From positions 1-64,000 of the forward strand of contig SCSM01000013.1 in the NCBI GenBank assembly GCA_004322215.1: DNA of 64,000 nt, in the 5' to 3' direction. The position numbers and the translations under genes are program-made. The notes under the pieces were generated by a model. That model was not told the DNA's origin. It searched no databases and saw only the letters and a list, made by a program, of their open reading frames with translations. Each line of letters begins with the position of its first letter. Position 1 is the first letter of the stretch. This document shows positions 30,301 to 37,998 of this stretch, one piece after another. Source of the DNA: Bacteroidota bacterium (GTDB taxonomy: Bacteria; Bacteroidota; Ignavibacteria; Kapaibacteriales; UBA2268).

Positions 30301-31083
30301 AACTTCATTTCCAATCTTTATAACAAATACATATACATTCCTTTTTTTTGCTAAATCAGATGCCTCTCCAACAAGAAACGGGCCACCATCTCCATTTAAA
30401 CTACTTGGATTATGGTTCCCATCAGTTAAAAATATTACAACCGGCTTATATTTTGCAAATTGTGCTATATATAATGCTGAGTTAGTAGGATCATCAACAA
30501 CTTTACTGTCAATATTAACTCTATTTCTTAAAAAGGCAGCATTATAATTTGTTGTCAAAGCTTGACTGGGTTCTGTTGTAACAATTTTAAAAAGTTCGTT
30601 TTTATTATTTGTAAATCCTATTCGTTTATTTGCAAATTGACCAAATTCTATTATTGCACATTCAGTTAAAGCCGGGTCAAGTGCAGCAATGAAATGTTCC
30701 ATAGCCCTGAAAGCAACCTCCCATTTTGCCTGACCTGGAGGAGGGTTGGCTTCACCAAGCATTCCATTACGCATTGATTTTGACACATCGAATACAAGTA
30801 TAGCCGAGAATGCTTTCTTATTCGGGTCGGCACAAAACGGAGAACCCGGATTATGATTCATGTTTTTACCGGCTTCTTTAATAATAATATCCTGCGGCTT
30901 CCAGGTATAGTCATTTGGTCTAATCTCTTTACCGGTTGCATCCCTATAAGTGTAATATGCCTTTATATTCGGATAACCGTTGGCGTCGATATAATTAATT
31001 GCGGCAGTTTGAGCTATTGCATTAAATGAAATGAGGCAACACGATAAGAACAAAATCATTAAAAAGTAGAATTTTGTATTCAT
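27388..31083 (-). CDS. Giant VWA-domain surface protein with choice-of-anchor D and cohesin-like regions and T9SS tail (paralogue 2)
   Basis: The 1231-residue protein matches its downstream neighbour along the whole length. The order is a signal peptide ending A-I-A-Q, the I-N-Y-I-D-A-N-G-Y-P-N-I-K block, MIDAS D99-V-S-K-S103, choice-of-anchor repeats, a cohesin-like segment with F-D-V-S-F-D-A-S-L-L, and a T9SS type A tail ending T-I-I-K. Differences are spread evenly, which suggests an old duplication with both copies kept. The gene lies between the OmpA gene (stop 31183) and paralogue 1, all on the same strand. The three may form a surface-assembly operon, with OmpA anchoring to peptidoglycan and the VWA proteins outside. 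That role is inferred from domains and order only. Confidence 0.88.
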   Translation of the reverse strand: MNTKFYFLMILFLSCCLISFNAIAQTAAINYIDANGYPNIKAYYTYRDATGKEIRPNDYTWKPQDIIIKEAGKNMNHNPGSPFCADPNKKAFSAILVFDVSKSMRNGMLGEANPPPGQAKWEVAFRAMEHFIAALDPALTECAIIEFGQFANKRIGFTNNKNELFKIVTTEPSQALTTNYNAAFLRNRVNIDSKVVDDPTNSALYIAQFAKYKPVVIFLTDGNHNPSSLNGDGGPFLVGEASDLAKKRNVYVFVIKIGNEVLSGINSANLSTMASVETTPGESNIAMDVTDPNELIGFYDKVLRICGQIGYPAPCYAEWTSECQPEGPRTVELTFPNHSGLTASSSYPVNNNLLPNLVFSPARIDYKNINPNNPSDVKVRMTAKNNFVNFYTPDGYITSDSRFTVTDWGGTPPPFTLPKDSFRLITVRYNPTDSFCTSASLIFSDRVASSSCKGDLPLTGQFDQFVSDINMGNVIVNEKGDILFSDFFCNRSCNSMTVTGLNITTGDFKMFSYFGLLNFPIILKPGICISGTFRFSPSSQGPKSAKINLLTSSGILYSNIYGNGIGLPGLISVNPVILPHTDCRITRRDSIIYLKNTGPIKLNINPDSSGLVGADAGEFRYIPEPLPDSIPALDSIPVTISFIPKKNDGIAKQCSLHVKSDADSNNDYYIQIDAFADSSNYIPNSYTFDLGVVCLDSTIDTIVNLKNVGTKQLHITPVVVPSTMTLNSPFWDLTGGENIDLSVSFHPSKEGPIDTVIIFTEDLCNIQDTVRFIGTVHDPKVSNTLISVSSNVGVGYDETVTIINSSSSVGLKVDTIVFDDPQFVFLSSVPQLPWDIPPGDSIKVTFRYTPDTTEVIDTYLRMIGMPCHDVLIPLRGNPSQATVDIVIDTNHTGYIGQIVPIPVYFRNANKFAESGTSTIDFDVSFDASLLKQETQIYPDTVTAGIRKLTLKTIPVDSTNNNQQVATLNLKVTDGNVTRTPLTITNAASDKKNVVFNPDDGLFRLIESTLTLMTKNYEKSPGEEFDLEIWQKDAKNLNPEIQENIETELRFNASVLEAPNISDNTFNGERIVSLADIPVINDSNEIKLISFRFKPMLGNTDTTYLILQNCHSTKGKIKINTVDGKLTLKGICVDPNGTKRLFEVTNPASLEAVTPNPTNSITEVKYYLSENGETKIWITNIMGNVVLEIENEYANSGENSANFSTDGLTDGIYFIMMQTPTQLLKRKFTIIK

Positions 31084-31182
31084 AACAACCTCAATAGAAT
31101 TATTTTCACAATATATATTAGTATAAACACAAAAAAATCAATTTTGTTACAGTGTTTAAAAAAATATTTTTTTCACTACCTG

Positions 31183-33225
31183 CTATCGTGCCTCAATCGG
31201 TGTCTCAATCACTATATTTACAGTACGGTTAAAGAACCTGCCCTCGGGCTTGTCATTGTCGTAAAGCGGGACTTCGCCGAGTCCTTTTGCCTGTGCAGGA
31301 TTAATGCCTAATGCACGTGCAATGTTTTCAGCCCTTCTTTGTGATAAGGATAAATTAAGTTCAGGGTCACCGGTTCTGTCAGTATAGCCCTCGATTTTTA
31401 CAATCGAATTCTTTTGCAGAACACTCCTTGCAATACTGATAATATGCTTGTGTTCCTTTGTCAACTCGGCGGAATTGAATGGGAACGAAATGAAGCTGAA
31501 TCTCGAAATTTCCTTATCGGCGAGAGTCAGGTCTTCCATTTTTCTTTTCTTAGTAATCTGCTCGATTGGCAATTCCTGTGCGGGAGATTCCCATACCTTA
31601 TTGTCATTATCAGTAATTTCGAGCTTGTATTTCAATGGTTCATCGAATCTGGGGATGAACTCTTCTTCTTTTTCAATGTCCCAGTCAACATTAGGTGAAA
31701 CAGGACCATCGCCCTGGAATATTTTAAGGTCGCCTCCTGTCTGCGATGTAACAATTTCCCAGCTTGAAACACCAGTTTCGGCATTAACTTTGGATTTGAA
31801 CCTTATTACCGGCGGATTTGATTTAATTACAAGCTCTTCGATTTTAATCGGCTCGAATATATCAGGGTAATTAGCATCCATTTCCACTCTCATATTCTCA
31901 CGCTGGCCATCAGGGTCAGTAATATTCGAAGGGAGGTCGGGTAGATTCTGTGCTTTTACTATAATCCTGTTTGGCTCGAGTCCCCACTCACTGATGAGGA
32001 AACTTTTCACTCTTTCAGCTCTACGCTGTGAAAGCCCCGTGTTACCTTTCTCCACGCCGGCATCCGAGTTGCAGCCGGTTAAAGTCAGCACTGCATTCGG
32101 ATTTTTCAACATTCTCTTGCCGATAATATTGAGAATCTGGTAGTAAACATTCATTGTGCTAAGATTGAAGAGCACTTTATCATCATTTTTGAATTTTGCT
32201 TTTTCATCACTCGACATTTTCTTATAATTAATTGGAATAGCCGAAGAATTTTCATCAAAGAAGATGTATTTCAAAAACGGCTGAAGTCTCGTGGAACCGA
32301 ATTCTTCAATTATCATCATAGACACAGGAGATTCGGTGCTGTCTTTTTCGAGAGAGACGGCAATTATTGTTGCATCCAGCAACGGCACTTCCGGTGGCGG
32401 CGGCGGCGGCGGAAGCGGCGGCGGAGGTGGTGGTAATGGCGGCGGTTTAGGAGGAATGATTTTCCTGGGGGCATATTTTATTCCGATTGAACCGCTGAAT
32501 GTATTAATTGACCACCTGTCAACTTTTGCGACATTTGTTATACCAAAAGCATAATAAACTTCAGGAACCAGAAACCATTCATAAGAAGTATTTATTGGCA
32601 GGTCATAGCTTAAGCCGGCAAGCAATGCCAGCTCAAAAGATGATGCAGTGGGAATATCACCGGATATTTCATTCTGGACCCTTGTTCCGGTTTTTGTGAA
32701 AACACCCCACGATGACAAAAGTACTTCCTTTTGACTGAAGCTTTTCTGCATGACAAAACCACCCCGGATACCAGCATGAGCCCTGAACTGGTCACCAAGC
32801 CGGATATTGAGTTGGGGTATGAAAGCCAGTGAAGAAATTGAACCGTCAATAGTATGTTCGAAATTTTCCCAGCTTCCACGGGATGAATCGGGAAGCATAA
32901 TATAAATCGGTTCTAATTTGCTTAACAAGCCATTGAGTATCATATACTGAACTTTAAAAGAGAGTTCATATTCATCGGAAACCGGAAAGCTATAATATAA
33001 ACCGGCATTGATTCCCAATCCATCACCAGTTTCATATCTCGGGCAGCAGCTTGGAATATCGGGCAAAGATTTGAAATTTGCAGAGTGCATATTATAATTT
33101 AAGCCAACAAACAAGCCATAGTAATCCCGCGTCTGAAAGGGGGATTCTGCGTATTTTTGTGCTAATAAACAACTGCTAAATGCAATAAAGATAGTAATTA
33201 TTTTCAGTAGTGTTCGAAACATCAT
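31183..33225 (-). CDS. Outer-membrane protein with proline-rich hinge and two OmpA-like domains (paralogue 1)
   Basis: This 680-residue protein has a signal peptide (about 1-22), then a beta-barrel-like region (about 30-250) containing an unusual C60-C61 pair in P-x-I-P-S-C-C-P. A nearly pure proline hinge lies at about 257-281. Two OmpA-type peptidoglycan-binding-like domains follow: the first around 340-465 (F-F-D-E-N-S-S-A-I-P, L-S-Q-R-R-A-E-R-V), the second around 580-680 (F-P-F-N-S-A-E-L, G-Y-T-D-R-T-G, L-S-Q-R-R-A-E-N-I-A). The second has the classical G-x-T-D and N-x-x-L-S-x-x-R-A residues; the first is less typical. A paralogue with the same plan is at 48506-50677. It would span the outer membrane and grip the cell wall. 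Located upstream of the VWA pair on the same strand. Confidence 0.85.
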   Translation of the reverse strand: MMFRTLLKIITIFIAFSSCLLAQKYAESPFQTRDYYGLFVGLNYNMHSANFKSLPDIPSCCPRYETGDGLGINAGLYYSFPVSDEYELSFKVQYMILNGLLSKLEPIYIMLPDSSRGSWENFEHTIDGSISSLAFIPQLNIRLGDQFRAHAGIRGGFVMQKSFSQKEVLLSSWGVFTKTGTRVQNEISGDIPTASSFELALLAGLSYDLPINTSYEWFLVPEVYYAFGITNVAKVDRWSINTFSGSIGIKYAPRKIIPPKPPPLPPPPPPLPPPPPPPEVPLLDATIIAVSLEKDSTESPVSMMIIEEFGSTRLQPFLKYIFFDENSSAIPINYKKMSSDEKAKFKNDDKVLFNLSTMNVYYQILNIIGKRMLKNPNAVLTLTGCNSDAGVEKGNTGLSQRRAERVKSFLISEWGLEPNRIIVKAQNLPDLPSNITDPDGQRENMRVEMDANYPDIFEPIKIEELVIKSNPPVIRFKSKVNAETGVSSWEIVTSQTGGDLKIFQGDGPVSPNVDWDIEKEEEFIPRFDEPLKYKLEITDNDNKVWESPAQELPIEQITKKRKMEDLTLADKEISRFSFISFPFNSAELTKEHKHIISIARSVLQKNSIVKIEGYTDRTGDPELNLSLSQRRAENIARALGINPAQAKGLGEVPLYDNDKPEGRFFNRTVNIVIETPIEAR

Positions 33226-33444
33226 TCGGTCCTATTTATTCCTGATTATTTATTTTCTTAGTTTTAAACTGTAATAGTGCTCCGCTTAAATTTTTCTAAC
33301 ATTTAAATTATTAATTTTAATAATATTAGAAACACTAATTAAGCAAAAAAGTTCGCAAAAAAAAAATTAATATGAAATGAAAATAATATTTAAATGATTT
33401 TTGATGAGCTTAGACAGAAAATTACTTCGATGAAGCAAAATAAA

Positions 33445-33474
33445 TATAGAGACGCATTGCAATGCGTCTCTATA
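33445..33474. repeat. Perfect 30-bp palindrome
   Basis: TATAGAGACGCATTG is followed directly by its exact reverse complement, with no loop. It lies in the 274-bp gap between the OmpA gene start (33225) and the stop of the first Rieske gene (33500). No T-run is directly attached. It resembles palindromic elements seen between genes in several phyla. It could end transcription in either direction or be a mobile palindrome. Confidence 0.75.
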
Positions 33475-33499
33475 AATTTAAATGTAACAAAATGACTAT

Positions 33500-33973
33500 T
33501 TAAATTGTTACTGTTAATATATTTGTTGAAGCGTTGAAGGAACTTGGCATTACCGTCAAATTTGTCGTAGCAGGACCATTTAAGACCACACCGTCATCTT
33601 CATTGAAAAATGAGCCGTGGCATGCACATAATATGGTTTTGCTGCCTGCATCGGGTAATTCCACTTCACAACCCTGATGCGTACATTTTGTATTGAAAAC
33701 AATATAGTTTGTTCCCGGAAGTTTAACAATCATAATCGGCATGTTTTCATTCAGGTTTTGATATTTGATTTTAACACCCTCATAATCGTTTAGCAATTCA
33801 GGGTATTGAGTAACATCTATATCTTTTTTGACATTTGCAATGACCGGGCTTTCATTTTTTTCACATGAAGTTACTAATCCCGTAATAAGTGTACCGGCAA
33901 TAGTAATACCGATAATCGAACCGGTCTGAATAAGAAAATTCCTTCTCCCAGATTTATAATCTGTTGATTCCAT
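33500..33973 (-). CDS. Tat-exported Rieske [2Fe-2S] lipoprotein (copy 1)
   Basis: The 157-residue protein has a twin-arginine signal (R10-R11-N-F-L-I) ending in a lipobox-like L-V-T-S-C37, so it is probably folded in the cytoplasm and anchored as a lipoprotein. Both Rieske boxes are intact: C97-T-H99-Q-G-C102 and C116-A-C118-H119-G-S. Cluster ligands would be C97, H99, C116 and H119, with a C102-C118 disulfide. It is a stand-alone electron carrier, unlike the Rieske subunit of a bc complex, since no cytochrome b gene is near. It follows a YceI-family gene by 45 bases. The same pair occurs again just upstream (34907-36122), with every cluster residue at the identical position number. Partner proteins are unknown. 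Confidence 0.9.
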   Translation of the reverse strand: MESTDYKSGRRNFLIQTGSIIGITIAGTLITGLVTSCEKNESPVIANVKKDIDVTQYPELLNDYEGVKIKYQNLNENMPIMIVKLPGTNYIVFNTKCTHQGCEVELPDAGSKTILCACHGSFFNEDDGVVLNGPATTNLTVMPSSFNASTNILTVTI

Positions 33974-34018
33974 TATATCTCTCCTTTTTTTTATTGATTT
34001 TAATTATAATATTCGGTT

Positions 34019-34696
34019 CTATTTACTCGAGTAAAAGAGATTAAATTCAATATTAATCACCTCTCCTACTTTGCTGCCAACAAGTCCCTGGATACCTGTG
34101 ATGTTGAAATCTTTGAGAGAGAGATCGAATTTTCCTGAAACGTTTAAAAAATCACCGGAAGCACGTTTTTTCGTATCTTCTGATTCTTTAATATATGTGA
34201 GAGTAACATTTGCATTAATGTTTTTCGATTTTCCGTGCATATTAAAGTTGCCGTTTGCAATACCTTTTGCAGTTGACCTTCCCTTCGATGCATCGGAATT
34301 TTCCAATTTTATATTGGATATTTTATCGAGTGTAAAAGAAATATTCGGATATTTATCGGCATCCATCCATTCATCGCTGTAAAGATGAGTATTGCGTTTC
34401 TGGATTCCGGTTTCCATTCCTTTCACCCTGACAGTGATAGTACCTTTTGCATTTTCAATATTAGATGGGTCAAGCCCAATAAATCCTGAAATTGCATCTG
34501 TGTTTACTGTGCCTCTCATATCTTCAAGCGGTGCGTTGCTTATGAAAATAATTTGCGGCTCATTTACTTTGCCGTTTAATTCAAACTTTTTTTCACCCGA
34601 TAAATTCAGATTGAATCCGGATGAATATGCTGTCTGAATTAATATTACAGCAAAAGCTATCGTTAATAAATTAGATTTTTGTTTTAAGTAAGTCAT
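34019..34696 (-). CDS. YceI-family periplasmic lipocalin-like protein (copy 1)
   Basis: The 225-residue product has a signal peptide (about 1-25, ending A-Y-S-S). A YceI-like domain follows: G-F-I-G-L-D-P-S-N-I-E-N-A-K-G, M-D-A-D-K-Y-P-N-I-S-F, G-N-F-N-M-H-G-K-S-K, and S-G-D-F-L-N-V-S-G-K-F. YceI proteins are periplasmic beta-barrels; a homologue binds a long polyisoprenoid, and family members often sit beside cytochromes. The gene directly precedes a Rieske lipoprotein gene. Its ribosome-binding region shares TTCAAAGGGGGG with the haem-barrel gene at 37863. It is a paralogue of the gene at 35430-36122. Ligand not known; a quinone or carotenoid-like molecule would suit the redox context. Confidence 0.88.
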   Translation of the reverse strand: MTYLKQKSNLLTIAFAVILIQTAYSSGFNLNLSGEKKFELNGKVNEPQIIFISNAPLEDMRGTVNTDAISGFIGLDPSNIENAKGTITVRVKGMETGIQKRNTHLYSDEWMDADKYPNISFTLDKISNIKLENSDASKGRSTAKGIANGNFNMHGKSKNINANVTLTYIKESEDTKKRASGDFLNVSGKFDLSLKDFNITGIQGLVGSKVGEVINIEFNLFYSSK

Positions 34697-34906
34697 TTTT
34701 TACCCCCCTTTGAATAAAAATTTAGCTATGTCTAATATGACGATTCATTTTTTTTTCAATTGTTAATTTTATAAATTTTTTTTAGTGAATTCTCTCTCTT
34801 TTTGTTTATAATTTGAGAGAATTACAATATTTAAGTTCAATTCGTCATGCGGGGAAAAAAATAAATTTGAGAACCGGTTTCATAATTTGAAAAATTTAAA
34901 ACCAAA

Positions 34907-35380
34907 TCAAATTGTAATTGTCAATATATTTGTAGCTGAATCGAATGATGTCGGGAACTGCTTCAAGGATTGACTTGCAGGACCAGATATTACAGAACCG
35001 TTTACTTCGGAATACACAGAACCATGGCATGGACAAGTGATTGTATGCGTTGCAGAGTTGGGAATTCCAACTTCGCATCCCTGGTGGGAACATCTCGAAG
35101 TAAGTGCGAGATAATTTCCTGCAGATTTCCTAATAACAATTACAGGCATGTTGCCATTCATATTGTCAAATTTAATTTTTACGGCACCGAAGTCGTTTTG
35201 CAATTCAGAATATTGAGTAACATCAATTTCTTTTTTTACATTTGTACTGATAGGATTGTCGTTTTGCTGGCAGGAAGTAATTAATCCCGGGATTGTTGCT
35301 GCTGCGATTCCCAAGCCGATTAATGTACCCGCCCGGATTAAAAAATTTCTGCGTTCGGGTGAAGAGTTATCATATTCCAT
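34907..35380 (-). CDS. Tat-exported Rieske [2Fe-2S] lipoprotein (copy 2)
   Basis: Same length (157) and plan as copy 1: R10-R11-N-F-L-I Tat motif, L-I-T-S-C37 lipobox, C97-S-H99-Q-G-C102 and C116-P-C118-H119-G-S. Box II here is the textbook C-P-C-H-G-S. Sequence outside the boxes has diverged, so both copies are long-standing rather than a fresh duplication. It follows a YceI paralogue by 49 bases. Two complete YceI-Rieske cassettes in a row suggest that each Rieske protein works with its own YceI partner, perhaps with different potentials or substrates. Confidence 0.9.
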   Translation of the reverse strand: MEYDNSSPERRNFLIRAGTLIGLGIAAATIPGLITSCQQNDNPISTNVKKEIDVTQYSELQNDFGAVKIKFDNMNGNMPVIVIRKSAGNYLALTSRCSHQGCEVGIPNSATHTITCPCHGSVYSEVNGSVISGPASQSLKQFPTSFDSATNILTITI

Positions 35381-35429
35381 TTTATCTCCAATTATTATTT
35401 GTCAATTATTGTTTATTAAATACAAGCGG

Positions 35430-36122
35430 TTAATTATTCATTTGTGTCTTACCTGCAAAAAATAACTCAAAATCTATATTAATAGTTTTTCCGACTTTAC
35501 TGCCAATCAATCCTTCGGTACCGTTAATATCAAAATCACTTAACTCTGCATCAAATTTGCCTGCAACACTAAGAAAATCGCCCGGAGTTCTTTTCTTAGT
35601 AAGTTCCGATTCCTTTATGTACGTTATTGTAACATCGAGGTTAATTGTTTTTGTTTTCCCATGAATGGTTATGTTTCCGCTTGCAATTGCGTTGGCTGTG
35701 GCTCTGCCCCTTGCAGCATCCACACTTGCAACCTTTACACCTGATAAACCCAGCAGAACAAACGAAATATCAGGATATGATTCCGCATCGAGCCAATTTT
35801 TTCCGTAAAGATGACCATTCCTTTTTTGAATTCCGGTTTCCATTCCCTTTACTTCAAAACTGACATTACCGTTCACATTCTCTATGTTAGCCGGGTCGAG
35901 GTTAATTGTACCGGAAATAAATTCAGAGTTAACCGAGCCCTTAATATCTTCGAGCGGTGCATTGCTTGTAAAAAAAATCTGCGGCTGACTGACTTTATAA
36001 TTTAATTCGAATTTCCTTTCGCCGGAAGTGTTCAAATTGAAGCTTGTCGAATATGCCAATTTAGTGGATATAATTAAGAGTAATAATATATTGAAAATTG
36101 AAAATATTTTAATTTGAAACAT
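35430..36122 (-). CDS. YceI-family periplasmic lipocalin-like protein (copy 2)
   Basis: The reading frame is open from 36203, but the ATG at 36122 directly starts a normal signal peptide (M-F-Q-I-K-I-F-S, ending A-Y-S-T), so I place the start there (230 residues). YceI features match copy 1: G-T-I-N-L-D-P-A-N-I-E-N, L-D-A-E-S-Y-P-D-I-S-F, G-N-I-T-I-H-G-K-T-K, P-G-D-F-L-S-V-A-G-K-F. The protein sits in the periplasm and probably binds a hydrophobic ligand. Rieske copy 2 follows after 49 bases. Confidence 0.87.
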   Translation of the reverse strand: MFQIKIFSIFNILLLLIISTKLAYSTSFNLNTSGERKFELNYKVSQPQIFFTSNAPLEDIKGSVNSEFISGTINLDPANIENVNGNVSFEVKGMETGIQKRNGHLYGKNWLDAESYPDISFVLLGLSGVKVASVDAARGRATANAIASGNITIHGKTKTINLDVTITYIKESELTKKRTPGDFLSVAGKFDAELSDFDINGTEGLIGSKVGKTINIDFELFFAGKTQMNN

Positions 36123-36309
36123 TTTATTAACCCTATAATAAATTTTAGTAACAACTAAAAAGACGATTGCGTTTTTTTCTATTGTATGTCGTGAATATTC
36201 CAAAAATAAACGGAGATTCCTTCTAATAAAGGATTCCCCGTTATTTCATACTTTTAAATAAATATAAGATTTTCCGGTCTAAGTTTTTTAAAGTAACAGA
36301 ATTAATTAC

Positions 36310-36648
36310 TTAGGTCTTTTTAACTCTGATTTTCTTTTTGTGCTTGTAGTGCATAAAAGTACTTAAACCGCCAACAACAAACAGAAAGCCAAAAATCGGA
36401 GCGACACCAATCAAAGCTTTGTATGAAAAAGAATCGTCGTTCGGCAATAAACCAAGCCAGAAGCCGCTTTTCCATACAGTCTTTGTCGTTTCGGTTCCGA
36501 AAAGTGGGTCAACCGTTTTTGTAACGACCGGTTTTTTATCTTTAGAGAAAATTATGGTTTCTCCAAGGTCTTTGCAGTCAACATACCATCTGAATAATAA
36601 TGGCAGTATAAGCAAAAAACTTATATATGATACAAATTTCCATTTCAT
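36310..36648 (-). CDS. Small two-helix inner-membrane protein of the redox cluster
   Basis: The 112-residue protein has hydrophobic helices at about 5-22 and 79-100 and a very basic tail (H-K-K-K-I-R-V-K-K-T). Between them is a ~55-residue polar loop that should lie outside the cytoplasm. I do not recognise a family. It lies 42 bases after the haem-barrel gene and 187 bases before the YceI/Rieske cassettes on the same strand, so it may help assemble or connect these envelope redox proteins. That is inference from position alone. Confidence 0.7.
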   Translation of the reverse strand: MKWKFVSYISFLLILPLLFRWYVDCKDLGETIIFSKDKKPVVTKTVDPLFGTETTKTVWKSGFWLGLLPNDDSFSYKALIGVAPIFGFLFVVGGLSTFMHYKHKKKIRVKKT

Positions 36649-36690
36649 AAATACACTCCCTGTAATTTATAATAATAAAAATAATAAATA

Positions 36691-37863
36691 CTAATAATAA
36701 AGGTGAAGCTGTACGGCATATTGTGCTTCGTAACCTTCAGCCCATTCTTTGTCATAAATTCTATACTCGGGTCTTAGCTCGATATACGGTAATGGGAAAA
36801 TATGCAGACCGATTAAGTAATGGTCTGTCGTCCAGTTTGCTTTATTGTGCAAATCATTTGTAAATGCTTTTTCAAATCTTGCTTCCACTAACAATCCATC
36901 GTGAAGCTGATAAGTTAATCCAACGAGAAAGTTCCTGGACTTTCTCAGGTCTTTTTTATCAGTCCATAAAATTTCAGTATTAATGGCAAGTTCATCTGTC
37001 AATCCCGCATTAAGGAATGCAGAGGTAATATTGAAATCATTACTGACATAATAAGAACCTCCAAGTTGAAGATTGATTTTATTTTCAAAAAATCTCTGCC
37101 ATACCGAAGCATTAGCTGCTATTGCCATCTTTTTTTTATCTACTAACGGAACAAAATTTCCGGTAGTGTCCATAATAATATTTTCTGCCATGCTTTCCGA
37201 TTTAAAAACCCCGGCAGTCAAACTCAGCCATTTCAATCCCTCGTAACTGATTTCGGCACCGTATTCCGCAAAATCCGGCGGAATCAATTGCGGCTGACCT
37301 CCTCCCGGAACCTGTGAAACAAGTAAGGTGTGGTCGTCATAGCGAGTACCAATCGGCGGCTCGAAATATCCGGCTTTCAAGGATGGATAGGTAATGTCCG
37401 GCTGCAATATTAAATATCCGGTCCATGCTTTTTGACCGGGATACCTTGTTTTATAAACGTCGTAAAAAATATTATAAGAGCCACCGAGTGTCATCCAATT
37501 GAATGGCTTTAAAACAAGATATGGTGTTGCCTGCATACCGAAATATTTTCTAACAGGATTATCAGAAGGTCCGATTTTAGCTGTCTCATATCTGAAATCA
37601 AAACCGAAAATCAATAATTTATTGAAATATTGATTTGTGCCGGCAACAGTTTTAAAGAAACCTGCCAATCCTATATCATCGGGATTCAGCAGCCCGACAT
37701 CATTTCTTGCGTACCAGCCAAGGTCATTTCGCACTCCGCTGCCAAGCGGATTGACATGGCAATTAATGCACTTATTTCCTGACAACATTGAATATTGCGG
37801 CAATGCAAATGCATTGAATGAGAATAAAATAAATAAAATTATTATTCTGTTTATTTGAATCAT
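36691..37863 (-). CDS. Outer-membrane beta-barrel with N-terminal haem c motif
   Basis: The 390-residue product has a signal peptide (about 1-20, F-A-L). C32-I-N-C-H36, a single c-type haem site, follows at once with H-V-N-P-x-G-x-G-x-R. The remainder is rich in alternating aromatic/polar strands and ends in the aromatic residues L-H-L-Y-Y, as outer-membrane barrels do. Known porin-cytochrome conduits use separate multihaem cytochromes, so a barrel carrying one haem at its periplasmic end is a more compact arrangement. Similar annotated proteins exist in related phyla, but I cannot name the family. It is the first gene of the 37.9-33.5 kb cluster. A GGGGGG ribosome-binding region precedes the ATG. 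Confidence 0.75.
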   Translation of the reverse strand: MIQINRIIILFILFSFNAFALPQYSMLSGNKCINCHVNPLGSGVRNDLGWYARNDVGLLNPDDIGLAGFFKTVAGTNQYFNKLLIFGFDFRYETAKIGPSDNPVRKYFGMQATPYLVLKPFNWMTLGGSYNIFYDVYKTRYPGQKAWTGYLILQPDITYPSLKAGYFEPPIGTRYDDHTLLVSQVPGGGQPQLIPPDFAEYGAEISYEGLKWLSLTAGVFKSESMAENIIMDTTGNFVPLVDKKKMAIAANASVWQRFFENKINLQLGGSYYVSNDFNITSAFLNAGLTDELAINTEILWTDKKDLRKSRNFLVGLTYQLHDGLLVEARFEKAFTNDLHNKANWTTDHYLIGLHIFPLPYIELRPEYRIYDKEWAEGYEAQYAVQLHLYY

Positions 37864-37998
37864 TAGTCCCCCCTTTGAATTAATTACTATTAAAGATAAC
37901 TTAAGAAATTATCAATTTCATTAATATAGTATATATAATTGACCCCTGTGAAAGTCATAAAATTGGAAATTTTTTTAGGTTAAACGAAGAATTGATAA

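Noticed and set aside
32291-32554. Glycine-rich open frame on the plus strand
   Set aside because: It is the antisense of the proline hinge of the OmpA gene on the minus strand, with no start signal or homologous features.
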